Source of the DNA: Chryseobacterium nakagawai
GTDB taxonomy: Bacteria; Bacteroidota; Bacteroidia; Flavobacteriales; Weeksellaceae
NCBI RefSeq assembly: GCF_900637665.1
Contig: NZ_LR134386.1
Location: forward strand, 1,852,501-1,916,500
Direction of reading: 5' to 3'
DNA length: 64,000 nucleotides
The notes under the pieces are model-generated. The model was not told the origin of the DNA. It did not search any database and saw nothing but the letters and a program-made list of their open reading frames with translations. A program made the position numbers and the translations under genes. Positions 6,962-16,462 of this stretch are shown piece after piece. How positions within the stretch are numbered: position 1 is the first letter of the stretch; every line of letters begins with the position of its first letter.

Positions 6962-7510
6962 CTACAATTCTGTATCTGTAGGCTTGAGCTTTCTTAGCTT
7001 TTTAATGATTCCTTTAATCGCTCCTTCTGTACCTATTTTTACAGAATTGACAGTAGAACCAAGAAGACGCATATTTTTACGATAGGTGTCGTGATCTGTT
7101 TCTGTCACCAGATTTCCGTCGGCTCCAAAAAGCTTCATGCTCACCACCACCTGATTTGAGAAAACATACTTTCCAAAACCTACTTTGAAATAACGGACTT
7201 TGGAAACAATAGCAAAATCAGCATCATTATTGGAACAATAATCCATAATAGTTTGTTTGTCTATGCTATCGAAGGGAACCTGCACTTCTGCACGAAGCAT
7301 TTTATTTCTTCTATTGTTAAAGTTATCGGAAACAGCATCAAAGAATGCATTGTTGGTAGGTTCCTTTATCTCATCAATATCAGGCTCTACCTCGGGATTG
7401 AAGTATAGAACTTTCTTTATTTTATCATCAGCATTTCTTTGTGCTTTTACCGAAGTAAGGCCAATGAATAAAAAAGTAATAATTGCTGTAAAGAATATAA
7501 ATTTTCTCAT
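6962..7510 (-). CDS. Secreted protein of unknown function
   Basis: 182 aa with a clear signal peptide (MRKFIFFTAIITFLFIGLTSVKAQ, cut after KAQ). The mature part alternates short beta strands (DFAIVSKVRYFKVG, VVVSMKLFGADGNLVTETDHDT) and ends in a Lys-rich helix. The pattern resembles small periplasmic or outer-membrane-associated proteins that build a sheet around an N-terminal DDKIKKVLYF motif, but I recognise no family. Monocistronic, with its own terminator. Start chosen at the Met that opens the signal peptide. Confidence 0.8.
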   Translation of the reverse strand: MRKFIFFTAIITFLFIGLTSVKAQRNADDKIKKVLYFNPEVEPDIDEIKEPTNNAFFDAVSDNFNNRRNKMLRAEVQVPFDSIDKQTIMDYCSNNDADFAIVSKVRYFKVGFGKYVFSNQVVVSMKLFGADGNLVTETDHDTYRKNMRLLGSTVNSVKIGTEGAIKGIIKKLRKLKPTDTEL

Positions 7511-7617
7511 TTGTAATTCGAATGCAAAATTACTGCCTTTTCGTTGAATTGTGTAAAATTTATTAAGAAATTTTTAACATTTTTTTCTATCAAATTTGAT
7601 TTATGAAATCAATAATG

Positions 7618-7648
7618 TTTGCAGATTCAAAAAATAGTCGTAATTTTG
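7618..7648 (+). promoter_or_regulatory. Bacteroidota-type promoter of rpsO
   Basis: TTTG (7618-7621), a 19-nt spacer and TAATTTTG (7641-7648) fit the -33 TTG / -7 TAnnTTTG consensus of the Bacteroidota primary sigma factor. The rpsO start codon follows about 36 nt later. Confidence 0.8.
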
Positions 7649-7683
7649 CACCCGTTACATAATAATCATTAAACAATATTGGA

Positions 7684-7953
7684 ATGTACTTAACAACAGA
7701 CAAAAAGCAGGAAATTTTCGCACAACACGGGAAATCTGCACAAGACACAGGAAGCGCAGAAGGACAAATCGCTCTTTTCACTTTCAGAATTAATCACTTA
7801 TCTCAGCACTTAAAGGCTAACCGTCACGATTTCAACACAGAGAGATCTCTAGTGAAATTAGTAGGTAAGAGAAAAAGTTTATTAGATTACCTTAAGAAAA
7901 AAGATATCGCAAGATATAGAGCAATTATTGCTGCATTAGGACTAAGAAAATAA
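7684..7953 (+). CDS. rpsO: 30S ribosomal protein S15
   Basis: 89 aa, the standard length of S15, with the characteristic IALFTFRINHLSQHLKANRHD and RSLVKLVGKRKSLLDYLKKK segments that bind the 16S rRNA central domain. It is an early-binding small-subunit protein and is often autoregulated. Here it is monocistronic, with its own promoter at 7618-7648 and terminator at 7975-8003. Unlike in many bacteria, pnp is not directly adjacent but lies 2.7 kb downstream. Confidence 0.98.
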   Translation: MYLTTDKKQEIFAQHGKSAQDTGSAEGQIALFTFRINHLSQHLKANRHDFNTERSLVKLVGKRKSLLDYLKKKDIARYRAIIAALGLRK

Positions 7954-7974
7954 TCTATAAAGATTTTCAAAATA

Positions 7975-8003
7975 AAGCAACTTCGAAAGAGGTTGCTTTT
8001 TTA
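7975..8003 (+). terminator. Terminator of rpsO
   Basis: AAGCAACTTC pairs with GAGGTTGCTT (one G-U) around a GAAA tetraloop, followed by TTTTTT. Confidence 0.9.
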
Positions 8004-8040
8004 TTGTAATATATCCAAGCAAAGACAAACTTATCTTATA

Positions 8041-8400
8041 TCATTTCATCTTCTTTCCAATCTTCCCCAAATGCGTATTCTGAAAACTATCCGGATATTT
8101 CAACCCATATCCTAATATTCTATCAAAAGCAGAATGGGAGAACAAAATAGTTCCGATCATTTGTAAATAGGGGAGTGATAGGGTAGTTCCTATAAGATAA
8201 ACAGCAACAGCTATTCCAAAATGATGAAATAAATTATAACAGAATGCACCTACTTTATTATTTATTGTATATCCAAGCATAGAAATATCAGGCGTAAGGA
8301 ACAAAGCAGCAAACCACCACCAAGAATATCCTGTTTGGGCAAAAGCAAAAACTCCAAGCACTAGAAATGCAGTGTATTCGAGTTTTAATTGGGTTTTCAT
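8041..8400 (-). CDS. DUF4260 family membrane protein
   Basis: 119 aa with about four hydrophobic segments (LEYTAFLVLGVFAFAQTG, WWFAALFLTPDISMLGY, FGIAVAVYLIGTTLSL, MIGTILFSHSAFDRILG) and the C-terminal signature GYGLKYPDSFQNTHLGKIGK that is typical of DUF4260. Likely a small inner-membrane protein; function unknown. It stands alone between rpsO and the sugar transporter. Confidence 0.88.
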   Translation of the reverse strand: MKTQLKLEYTAFLVLGVFAFAQTGYSWWWFAALFLTPDISMLGYTINNKVGAFCYNLFHHFGIAVAVYLIGTTLSLPYLQMIGTILFSHSAFDRILGYGLKYPDSFQNTHLGKIGKKMK

Positions 8401-8520
8401 CAGAATATAAAATTTAAGTGATCTGTAAAAGTAAGTCGGAATTTTGAAAGCAATGTTACATACGGAGAATATGGAAAGACGAAATATTGTTCTTTATTGC
8501 AAGCGTAGATAAGTAATAAT

Positions 8521-8650
8521 GCTGGGAAACGCTAATTTGCTAAGATTTTTACAGGCTTTCTGTTGTAAGACACAAGGATTTTATCTCTTATGAAATTGAT
8601 TATTGGTAAATGCTCTCGCAGATTTTGTGGATGAGGCAGATGCTTTACAT
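8521..8650. repeat. Degenerate intergenic repeat, copy 1
   Basis: Contains GGCTTTCTGTTGTAAG, CAAGGATTTTATCT, AATTGATTATTGGTA and CGCAGATTTTG in this order. The same succession appears, inverted, at 13259-13350 and more degenerate at 34410-34590; a fragment is at 25990-26070. The rest of the 8401-8815 gap shows no gene. Confidence 0.55.
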
Positions 8651-8754
8651 TACTTTTTAATCATCACGAATACAATAATGATTTTAATCTATGTCCCTAT
8701 TGTGGTTTAAATAAAAGATTTATTGCTCACCACATAGCTACATAGAAAAATGTT

Positions 8755-8791
8755 GGAGAAAGAGAAAGGCTGCTCCAGAAATGAAACAGCC
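8755..8791 (-). terminator. Terminator of the sugar transporter gene
   Basis: Minus-strand GGCTGTTTC pairs with GGAGCAGCC (two G-U) around a 6-nt loop at 8768-8791, followed by TTTCTCTTTC. It lies about 25 nt after the stop at 8816. Confidence 0.6.
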
Positions 8792-8815
8792 AATAACTTT
8801 TTATAGGTGTATTAT

Positions 8816-10234
8816 TTAATGACCTGATTTAGCTTCAGTAGTTTCTACATGCCCAAGATACTTGGTACAGTAAGCTCCGAAAATTAAAATCACCAGGTAA
8901 CAGAATACGGGAATAATGAACGAATGCTGTACTCCAAACTGATCGGCAAGATAACCCTGAAAAATAGGGACGATAGCACCTCCCAAAATGGCCATTACCA
9001 CTAGTGATGAACCTTGGCTTGTATATTTTCCTAATCCTGAAATTGCCAGCGTATAGATATTAGAGAACATGATGGAATTGAAAATTCCGATTCCTAAAAC
9101 ACTGTACATAGCCATTTCTCCATGGTTAACCATCGTTGAAATCAATAAAATAACATTGATAGCCGCAAAAATAGACAACGTTCTTGCTGGCGCTGCTTTG
9201 CCCACAAAGAAGGCTGCAAAATTCAGTAAAATAAATACTAAAAAGAAGCTTATTTGTTCAAAGTTAAGGTTTACAATACTGAAAATGACCAGGAAAACTA
9301 ATGTTGCAGCCCCTAACATGAATACTGCTTTTTTAGCCTGGCTAATAGATTGGTTTAATGAAATGGCACCTAAGAAACGTCCAATCATAGCACCACCCCA
9401 GTATAAGGAAAGGTAATTTTTACTGATCGCTTCGTTGAACTTCATGGTTTCTTCAAGGAAACTGATAATGAAACTTCCTACCGCCACTTCACCACCTACG
9501 TAGCAAAACATAGCAAAAACTCCAAATTTTAAATGGTTGAATTTCAATGCTCCCCAACCCTGTACCGTTTCTTCGGTTTCTGTTTGAAATGAAGGCAATT
9601 TTACTCTTGAAATTAATAATCCTACCAATAGAAGGATGGCCGCAAAAATTAAATAGGGAATTCTGGTAGCAACCGCACTGAAAGTACCATCCGGCTCAGA
9701 AAACAGTTCGAAAATTAGGTGCCCGCCCAATACCGGTGCAATCGTTGTTCCAAAAGCATTGAAAGCCTGTGTCATATTCAATCGGCTGGATGCGGACTCT
9801 TCTGAACCAAGCAATGAAACATAAGCATTGGCAGTGATTTGCAAAACCGTAAATCCTAATCCTAAAATAAATAAAGCACCCAAAAATAAGGGATAATAAG
9901 AGAATGTTGCTGCCGGATAAAATAAGATACAGCCTAATGCCGCTAAACCAATTCCGAACAAAATTCCCTTTTTGTATCCTACTTTATTGATTGGGTCACC
10001 TTTGGAAATGGAAATCAGAAAATAAATCAGAGATCCAATAAAGTAAGCTCCGAAGAAACAGAACTGTACCAGCATGGATTCGAAAAAGGTGAGTTTAAAA
10101 AGTTGTTTCAGATAGGGGATCAGGATATCATTCATGCAGGTGATGAATCCCCACATGAAAAACAGCAGGGTGATGGTAATCAACGGAACCGTATAATTCC
10201 TGCCTTGAGTTTGTACTTCTTTATTCATAAACAT
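8816..10234 (-). CDS. Sugar MFS transporter (GluP/FucP-type glucose/galactose transporter)
   Basis: 472 aa with twelve predicted membrane helices. The first helix motif TITLLFFMWGFITCMNDILIPYLK and the AFNAFGTTIAPVLGG segment are those of the fucose-galactose-glucose/H+ symporter family. It should import a hexose by proton or sodium symport through the inner membrane. The start at 10234 gives MFMNKE; the internal Met two codons later is equally possible. Monocistronic; no regulator or kinase is adjacent (glucokinase is at 35.6 kb). Exact sugar unknown. Confidence 0.9.
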   Translation of the reverse strand: MFMNKEVQTQGRNYTVPLITITLLFFMWGFITCMNDILIPYLKQLFKLTFFESMLVQFCFFGAYFIGSLIYFLISISKGDPINKVGYKKGILFGIGLAALGCILFYPAATFSYYPLFLGALFILGLGFTVLQITANAYVSLLGSEESASSRLNMTQAFNAFGTTIAPVLGGHLIFELFSEPDGTFSAVATRIPYLIFAAILLLVGLLISRVKLPSFQTETEETVQGWGALKFNHLKFGVFAMFCYVGGEVAVGSFIISFLEETMKFNEAISKNYLSLYWGGAMIGRFLGAISLNQSISQAKKAVFMLGAATLVFLVIFSIVNLNFEQISFFLVFILLNFAAFFVGKAAPARTLSIFAAINVILLISTMVNHGEMAMYSVLGIGIFNSIMFSNIYTLAISGLGKYTSQGSSLVVMAILGGAIVPIFQGYLADQFGVQHSFIIPVFCYLVILIFGAYCTKYLGHVETTEAKSGH

Positions 10235-10594
10235 TTATTTATCTGTATAAGGATAAGTCCTTATCTTTTTTTGCCTACAGCATTGGTATTTGGTGAAGTA
10301 GGGCAAATATAGGGATCAACCCCTGTTTTTGCAATTGTTTTGATTGTTTTTATAAAGGGATGTATACTTTTATTGAATTAAAGTATTATTTCCATTTTTT
10401 GAGACAATAATACAAAAACAACAGGATTTTTCAATATATTATCTCAAAAAAACAGATTTTTATTTTCACAAATAAAGAATAAGTTCAGATTACCGATGGA
10501 AATTTTTAAATATTTCATCCCCTGATAGCCAAAATTTTGTATTTTGAGAGCCTATTTATGCAAATGAAAAATTTAATATTTCATTATTATATAG

Positions 10595-10602
10595 TACCTT
10601 TG
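10595..10602 (+). promoter_or_regulatory. -7 box of the pnp promoter
   Basis: TACCTTTG matches TAnnTTTG exactly, 66 nt before the pnp ATG. A clear -33 TTG is not evident at the ideal spacing. The rest of the 10235-10668 gap is AT-rich and shows no gene. Confidence 0.6.
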
Positions 10603-10668
10603 CACACGAAATTTAAAGAGTTTAAATATTAATTCATACTCAATACGGAGTATTAAGAAGACAAATTT

Positions 10669-12966
10669 ATGAGTATACCTCAAGCGTTTACAGAAATGAT
10701 TACTCTTGCTGATGGCAGAGAAATCACTATTGAAACAGGAAAATTAGCTAAGCAGGCTGATGGATCTGTGGTAGTAAAAATGGGCGGAACAATGCTTTTA
10801 GCAACTGTTGTAGCCAATAAAGAAGCAAATCCTGGTGTAGATTTTTTACCATTAACAGTAGATTATAGAGAGAAATTCTATGCAGGTGGAAGAATTCCTG
10901 GAAACTTTTTCCGTAGAGAAGCAAGACCTTCAGATCAGGAAATTTTAACAATGCGTTTAGTAGACAGAGTACTACGTCCGCTTTTCCCTGAAGACTTCCA
11001 CGCAGAAGTTCAGGTGATGATTTCTCTAATTTCTTATGACGGAAAAACAATTCCTGATGATTTAGCAGGTTTAGCAGCTTCGGCAGCTATTGCCATTACT
11101 GATATTCCTTTCAACGGACCAATGTCTGAAGTAAGAGTGGTAAGATTTGACGGACAACTTTCCATCAACCCAAGCTATGAAGAATTGAAAAATTCTGAAT
11201 TAGACATTATGGTTGGAGCTACTAAAGATTCTATCGTAATGGTAGAAGGGGAAATGAAAGAAATTTCTGAACAGGAAATGTTAGAAGCTATTAATTTTGG
11301 TCATGCTGAAATTAAAAAGCAAATTGAAGCTCAAGAAAGATTAGCAGAAAAAGTAGGTAAAGCTTTCCCAAAAAGAGAATATTTTCACGAAAATCACGAC
11401 GAAGAAATTCGTGAAAAAGTTTGGAAAGAAACTTACGATAAAGTATATGAAGTAGCAAGAACTCCATCTGGTAAAGAAGAGAGAGGTGAGAAATTTAAAG
11501 CGGTTCGTGAAGAATTCCTTGCTCAATATGCTGATAATGAAGAAGAATTGGAAAGAGTAACTCCTTTCGTAAAAGTATATTATCATGATGTAGAGAAAGA
11601 AGCAATGCGTCAGATGATCCTTGAAGATAATATCCGTCTTGACGGTCGTGATCCTCAGACGATCCGTCCGATCTGGTCAGAAATTGACTACCTTCCGGGA
11701 GCTCATGGTTCTGCAGTGTTTACAAGAGGTGAAACTCAATCTTTAACAGCAGTAACTTTAGGTTCTGTAAAAGATGCAAACATGGTAGACAGCGTAATCA
11801 CGCAACATGACGAAAAATTCTTCCTACATTATAACTTCCCTCCATTCTCAACAGGTGAAGCAAGACCTTTAAGAGGTACTTCAAGAAGAGAAGTAGGACA
11901 CGGAAACTTAGCTCAAAGAGCATTGCAGGCAGTTATTCCTGAAGAAAATCCATATACCATCAGAATTGTTTCTGATATCCTTGAATCAAACGGTTCGTCT
12001 TCAATGGCAACGGTTTGTGCAGGAACATTAGCATTAATGGATGCCGGAGTTAAGATTACAAAACCGGTTTCAGGTATTGCAATGGGATTGATCACAGATG
12101 CAAAATCTGGTAAATTCACTGTACTTTCTGATATCTTAGGAGATGAGGATCACCTTGGAGATATGGACTTTAAAGTAACAGGTACTGCAGATGGTATCAC
12201 TGCTTGTCAGATGGATATCAAAATTCAGGGTCTTTCTATGGATATCATGGAAAAGGCTTTGATGCAAGCTAGAGACGGAAGATTACACATCTTAAATAAA
12301 ATCACTGAAACTATTTCTGAGCCAAGAGCAGATGTGAAACCACACGCTCCGAAGATGGTAGTAATGGAGATCGCTAAAGACTTCATTGGTGCTGTAATCG
12401 GGCCTGGAGGAAAAATCATTCAGCAGATGCAGAAAGATACGGACACCGTTATTGCTATTGAAGAAATTGGTGAAATCGGACGTATCGAGATTGCAGGAAC
12501 AGACAGAGAGAAAATCAATGCTGCTGTTGCAAGAATCAACGAAATTACTTTTGTACCGGTTGTAGGAGAAGTTTACAATGGAAAAGTTGTGAAAGTAATG
12601 GATTTCGGTGCTTTCGTTGCGATTGCTAAAGGAACAGAAGGACTTCTTCACATTTCTGAAATTGAATGGGCTCGTTTAGACAAAGTTCCTTATGCTGAAG
12701 GGGATGAAGTAGAAGTTAAATTTATGGGTTACGATGATCGTAAGAAAATGAAGCTTTCCCGTAAAGTTCTTTTACCAAGACCTCCAAGACCTGAAGGACA
12801 AGGTAGACCTGAAGGACAAGGAAGACCACAAGGAGAAAGAAGGCCAGAAGGACAAGGAAGACCAGACGGACAAAGAAGACCGGAAGGGCAAAGAAGACCT
12901 GAAGGACAAGATAGACCACAAGGGGAAAAACCTATGGAAAATCAAGAACCTTCTACTGAAGCATAA
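10669..12966 (+). CDS. pnp: Polyribonucleotide nucleotidyltransferase (PNPase)
   Basis: 765 aa with the complete PNPase order: RNase PH-like domain 1 (about 1-220), an all-alpha linker (about 230-310), RNase PH-like domain 2 (about 320-545, with [17 protein letters not shown] and [19 protein letters not shown]), KH domain (about 560-620, [12 protein letters not shown]) and S1 domain (about 630-700, [15 protein letters not shown]). It degrades RNA 3' to 5' using phosphate. Odd: after the S1 domain the protein has a tail of about 60 residues made of [18 protein letters not shown] hexapeptides, strongly basic and disordered. Own promoter and terminator. Confidence 0.98.
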   Translation: MSIPQAFTEMITLADGREITIETGKLAKQADGSVVVKMGGTMLLATVVANKEANPGVDFLPLTVDYREKFYAGGRIPGNFFRREARPSDQEILTMRLVDRVLRPLFPEDFHAEVQVMISLISYDGKTIPDDLAGLAASAAIAITDIPFNGPMSEVRVVRFDGQLSINPSYEELKNSELDIMVGATKDSIVMVEGEMKEISEQEMLEAINFGHAEIKKQIEAQERLAEKVGKAFPKREYFHENHDEEIREKVWKETYDKVYEVARTPSGKEERGEKFKAVREEFLAQYADNEEELERVTPFVKVYYHDVEKEAMRQMILEDNIRLDGRDPQTIRPIWSEIDYLPGAHGSAVFTRGETQSLTAVTLGSVKDANMVDSVITQHDEKFFLHYNFPPFSTGEARPLRGTSRREVGHGNLAQRALQAVIPEENPYTIRIVSDILESNGSSSMATVCAGTLALMDAGVKITKPVSGIAMGLITDAKSGKFTVLSDILGDEDHLGDMDFKVTGTADGITACQMDIKIQGLSMDIMEKALMQARDGRLHILNKITETISEPRADVKPHAPKMVVMEIAKDFIGAVIGPGGKIIQQMQKDTDTVIAIEEIGEIGRIEIAGTDREKINAAVARINEITFVPVVGEVYNGKVVKVMDFGAFVAIAKGTEGLLHISEIEWARLDKVPYAEGDEVEVKFMGYDDRKKMKLSRKVLLPRPPRPEGQGRPEGQGRPQGERRPEGQGRPDGQRRPEGQRRPEGQDRPQGEKPMENQEPSTEA

Positions 12967-12987
12967 GAATCATTCTTAGATATAAAA

Positions 12988-13020
12988 GAAATCCCTCAAT
13001 TTTGAGGGATTTCTTGTTTT
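12988..13020 (+). terminator. Terminator of pnp
   Basis: A perfect 11-bp stem GAAATCCCTCA/TGAGGGATTTC with a 4-nt loop, followed by TTGTTTT. Confidence 0.88.
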
Positions 13021-13033
13021 TAGATGATTTACT

Positions 13034-13118
13034 TGTTGGAAAACGCAAAGTTGCAAAGAGTTTAAAGTATCATGCTGTTTTAAGGCGCAAGAAAATCAAA
13101 GATTTTCAGTAAGTACAT
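13034..13118. repeat. Degenerate intergenic repeat, partial copy 2
   Basis: GGAAAACGCAAAGTTGCAAAGA followed by AAGGCGCAAG and AGATTTT, similar to the 5' part of the copies at 8521 and 34410 (GGGAAACGCTAATTTGCTAAGA; GGAAAACGGTAAGATGCTAAGG). It flanks a hairpin element at 13125-13243. Confidence 0.45.
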
Positions 13119-13124
13119 TTTTTT

Positions 13125-13243
13125 GCCACGAATGCACGAATTATTTTATTTACAAATAAATTCTATGTTATTATGTGGTTACAATTAAAATGTTTTTTAA
13201 ACTACATAGTAACATAGAATAAGATCATTCGTGCATTCGTGGC
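13125..13243. repeat. 119-bp long inverted repeat (hairpin element)
   Basis: The outer arms GCCACGAATGCACGAAT (13125-13141) and ATTCGTGCATTCGTGGC (13227-13243) are perfectly complementary over 17 bp. Inner arms at 13161-13180 and 13200-13219 match at 18 of 20 positions. No ORF inside. Looks like a REP/MITE-type palindromic element; a half-copy (GGCAAGAATGCACGATTTG) is near 34550. Confidence 0.7.
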
Positions 13244-13258
13244 CATTAAAAAACTTTT

Positions 13259-13350
13259 CCTATATCTGTGTATTCAGCAAGATCTGCGGGAAAATCTAAC
13301 CATAATCAATTGTATTGGAGATAAAATCCTAGCGCCTTACAACAGAAAGC
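13259..13350. repeat. Degenerate intergenic repeat, inverted copy 3
   Basis: Read on the minus strand it gives GGCTTTCTGTTGTAAG, TAGGATTTTATCT, AATTGATTATGGTTAG and CCCGCAGATCTTGC, the same order as 8521-8650. It abuts the stop codon of the barrel gene at 13351. Confidence 0.6.
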
Positions 13351-15765
13351 CTAGCTTCCAATTCTCTGTTTAAGATCTTCAGCTCCCCCGGTTTTTCTCG
13401 GCTGTCCATTCTTAGAGGATCCGAAATTGTAAGTATAGGAAAGCGTTACTACCCGTGTGTCTCTTTTTACAGCAAAATTTTCCAGATAATCATTATAAAC
13501 GGTTTGCCCTTTTATGTTACTGGTAAAGAATACATCTGTGAAGGAGAACTTCAGGGTACTGTTGTTTTTAAACTTCTTCTGCGCACCGATATTCAAATAC
13601 CAATTAGGACTTACGTTCAGATAAGCATACACTTCTTTAGCCTTATAATTTCCGGTTAATTCAGCCGTAAATCCGTTTCCTAATTTGAAGGAGTTGATGC
13701 TGTTGATATTAAACGTAAAGTTTCCTTTGTTGTTGATCTGTGTTCCGGAAACATTTCCGGTGTATGAACCATAATAAAAATTAGCGCTGTTGTTCATATC
13801 CCACCATTTGGTAACCTTTACAGGAGCGATCAGGTATAATCCGTAATAGGATACTGAGTTTAGGTTTTCAAAAGTCTGCACTGTTACATTCTGTCCATTT
13901 TCTGAAATAGGTTTCAGAATATCGGTAATATTATCTGAGGTTCTGCTATAGCTTAATGTTGCAAAATATTTATTGCTGAGGCTGTAAGTAAGCTCGTAAT
14001 TCATTGTAGTCTGCGGATTCAGATCCTGATTTCCGGATCTCATGGTCGTAGGATCAAGATAAAGTTTAAATGGATTCAATTGATTATAACTTGGTCTTGT
14101 AATCCTTCTGCTGAGGTTTACTTCCAGATTGCTTTTTTCTGTCAAGTCATAAGATAATACAGCACTAGGGAACAATTGAGTGTAGTTTCTTTTGTTCACC
14201 TGGTTGGTGGCAAGCTGTGTTCCTTTTACATTGGTGTTTTCAAGCCTTAAACCTGCTGTAGCTTTCAATTTATCCCATTTTTTAGATACATTTCCATAGA
14301 GGGCATTGATGTTTTCTTCATAAATAAAATGATTGGTTTTTCTAAGATCAGGATTTAAAACCCCATTGTCAACATTGAAGAACTTCATATCATTATCTGT
14401 TTTTACAAAACTGGTCTTAATTCCGCTTTCAAGCTTCCAGTCATTTTTTAAATTCTTGGTAAGGTCAGATTTTAAGGAGTAAATATTTAATTTTCCATTC
14501 ATGTCTCCCTTCATGATATCAAGTTGATCCGTTCCGCTGATGATTTGATGGGTTTTCGTTTCAAAATTCTGTAAAGAGGAGTTGGAATAATTGATATAAT
14601 CAAAATCTGTGGAAATCTCTGATCCCAGAGAGTCAATGGTATATTTATGGTTTAAGTTAACCGAAACGTTGGTCCAACGGTCATTGGATACATTTTGTGT
14701 ATTAAAGGTACTTTCAGGAGTGTAGGAACTTCCCAGTGTCGTATTGGCATTATCCCCATTAAGATTGAATCTGTTGGAAACCAATCCTACAGAAAATCCG
14801 AGTACATTTTTATCATTCAGGTAATAATCCATTCCAGCTTTAGCGATATGATTTTTGAACTTAAACTTCAGGTAGTTATCCTGTATATAAGCCTTTTGAA
14901 AGTTATTGTTCTCATAGAAGTTCCGGTCCAACACCAAGCCGTTATAAGCTTCTCTGTAAGCAAAGCTGTAGTTGGCAAATACATTGATTTTTTTATTTCG
15001 GTGATTGATGCTGAAACTGTTATTGTTCTTCACATATTTACCCACTCCTAAAGAAGTTGAGATACTTCCGTTTGTGCCTTTTCTCTGCTCTTTTTTAAGC
15101 TTGATATTGATAATGGAAGATCCGGCTGCATCATACTTTGATGAAGGGTTGGTGATGAATTCTATTTTATCAATTGTTGATGAAGGAATTCCTTTAAGAT
15201 AGTTGGCCAGATCACTTCCGGTCATTGGTGTATTTTTACCATCAATCTGAATCAGGAGATTTCCTTTTCCGCGGAGGCTGATGTTATCATTATTGTCAAT
15301 ACTGATTCCCGGAGCTTTTTCCAATACCTCAAAAGCTGAATTTCCAGTGCTGGCAATACTGTTTTCTACATTCATAATCATTTTTCCATCCTGTCTTTCG
15401 ATCATAGGCTTGGCTTTGGTGATCGTTACCCTTTCAATAGATTTTATATTGAGATCAATAGAAGGGAGTGTTATATTACCAGTTAAAGAAATAACATCTG
15501 AATGATATACTTCAGATCCGTTTCTATTGATTTTTAAACGATAAGTTCCGCCTTTAACATCATTGAAATTAAACTTCCCGTTGGAGTCTGCGATTTCTGT
15601 TTTTACTAACTTATTTTCAGCATCCAAAAGGCTAATCTCCATTTGTTTTGCTTTATCAGATGTAATACTTCCCGACAAGGAAAAGTTCTGTATCGTCTGG
15701 GCTGACAATAAGCTAGTGGACAGCAGCAGTATCCAGATGAAAATGAGTGCAAATATTCTGGCCAT
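13351..15765 (-). CDS. TonB-linked outer-membrane beta-barrel protein with carboxypeptidase-like N-terminal domain
   Basis: 804 aa. Signal peptide (cut after LLSAQ), an N-terminal Ig-like carboxypeptidase-regulatory domain (about 25-105), a TonB-plug-like region (about 115-225, with GISIDNNDNISLRGKGNLLI and NPSSKYDAAGSSIINIKLKK) and a C-terminal barrel (about 235-790). This is the OMP_b-brl_3 architecture, common for Bacteroidota receptors of unknown ligand. The protein ends soon after VVTLSYTYNFG, the usual aromatic-ended barrel strand, with a short polar tail. A MarR regulator starts the operon 7 nt upstream, so the pair is probably co-regulated by what the regulator senses. Confidence 0.92.
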   Translation of the reverse strand: MARIFALIFIWILLLSTSLLSAQTIQNFSLSGSITSDKAKQMEISLLDAENKLVKTEIADSNGKFNFNDVKGGTYRLKINRNGSEVYHSDVISLTGNITLPSIDLNIKSIERVTITKAKPMIERQDGKMIMNVENSIASTGNSAFEVLEKAPGISIDNNDNISLRGKGNLLIQIDGKNTPMTGSDLANYLKGIPSSTIDKIEFITNPSSKYDAAGSSIINIKLKKEQRKGTNGSISTSLGVGKYVKNNNSFSINHRNKKINVFANYSFAYREAYNGLVLDRNFYENNNFQKAYIQDNYLKFKFKNHIAKAGMDYYLNDKNVLGFSVGLVSNRFNLNGDNANTTLGSSYTPESTFNTQNVSNDRWTNVSVNLNHKYTIDSLGSEISTDFDYINYSNSSLQNFETKTHQIISGTDQLDIMKGDMNGKLNIYSLKSDLTKNLKNDWKLESGIKTSFVKTDNDMKFFNVDNGVLNPDLRKTNHFIYEENINALYGNVSKKWDKLKATAGLRLENTNVKGTQLATNQVNKRNYTQLFPSAVLSYDLTEKSNLEVNLSRRITRPSYNQLNPFKLYLDPTTMRSGNQDLNPQTTMNYELTYSLSNKYFATLSYSRTSDNITDILKPISENGQNVTVQTFENLNSVSYYGLYLIAPVKVTKWWDMNNSANFYYGSYTGNVSGTQINNKGNFTFNINSINSFKLGNGFTAELTGNYKAKEVYAYLNVSPNWYLNIGAQKKFKNNSTLKFSFTDVFFTSNIKGQTVYNDYLENFAVKRDTRVVTLSYTYNFGSSKNGQPRKTGGAEDLKQRIGS

Positions 15766-15772
15766 GGCGTTT

Positions 15773-16213
15773 TTATTTTTTAAGTTTGAGACAGTTTTCT
15801 GAAATTTTCAGTAAAGCTGAATACATCATTTCAAGCTCATCTTTTGAAACTCCTTTCAAAGCAATCTTGCGATTATTTTCTACGATATTCTGAACCTCTT
15901 TGATGACTTTTTTTCCAGAATCTGTTACTTCCAGGTTTGTTTTTCTACGATCATCAGGATGAACATGTCTTGTGATATATTCAGATTTTACCATTAGATC
16001 AATAATTCTCGTCACAGATGCATTGTCCTTAAAAACCAGATCACCAATTTCATTCTGGGTAATTCCCGGGTTTTCCAGAATTGCTTTGATGATAAGCCAC
16101 TGATCGATAGTGATTGTAAAACCGCTTGCTTTCAGTTGGCGTTGTGCATAGTTTCTATAGGCTCTGATAGCTTTGTCTATGTTATAGAATATGATTGAAT
16201 TTAATTTTTCCAT
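15773..16213 (-). CDS. MarR family transcriptional regulator
   Basis: 146 aa with the MarR winged-helix fold: ITIDQWLIIKAILENPGITQNEIGDLVFKDNASVTRIIDLMVKSEYITRHVHPDDRRKTNL is the DNA-binding domain, with the wing motif DDRRKTNLEVTDSGKKV. It dimerises through the terminal helices. It lies immediately upstream of, and in the same direction as, the barrel gene, which it probably controls. The upstream region contains a 14-bp palindrome (16242-16255) suited to autoregulation. Effector unknown. Confidence 0.93.
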   Translation of the reverse strand: MEKLNSIIFYNIDKAIRAYRNYAQRQLKASGFTITIDQWLIIKAILENPGITQNEIGDLVFKDNASVTRIIDLMVKSEYITRHVHPDDRRKTNLEVTDSGKKVIKEVQNIVENNRKIALKGVSKDELEMMYSALLKISENCLKLKK

Positions 16214-16241
16214 GTTTTCAAATTAATATGATTTATCAATT

Positions 16242-16255
16242 ATTGATATATCAAT
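16242..16255. promoter_or_regulatory. Candidate MarR operator
   Basis: Perfect palindrome ATTGATATATCAAT, 29 nt upstream of the regulator's ATG and overlapped by a second ATCAAT/ATTGAT pair. MarR proteins bind AT-rich palindromes of this size near their own promoters. Confidence 0.5.
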
Positions 16256-16462
16256 TAATTAGTTGATGACATTTGTTCTTTGTTACAGCTTTCTAAAAAT
16301 ATTTTTATTAAAAGTTAAAAACACTTGACAGAGTAGGATGTTTTTCTGATTCAAAAAGTGTCCAAATAAGGGGAATCATTAGGCGATGTAAAATAAATTC
16401 ATTCAAAAAAAGTAAATAGAATATAATTTTTAAATAGCTTTGAAAGATAAAATGTATTCATC

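Noticed and set aside
8401..8815. Fragment of a gene between DUF4260 and the sugar transporter
   Set aside because: Short frames here have no family features and much of the space is the degenerate repeat.
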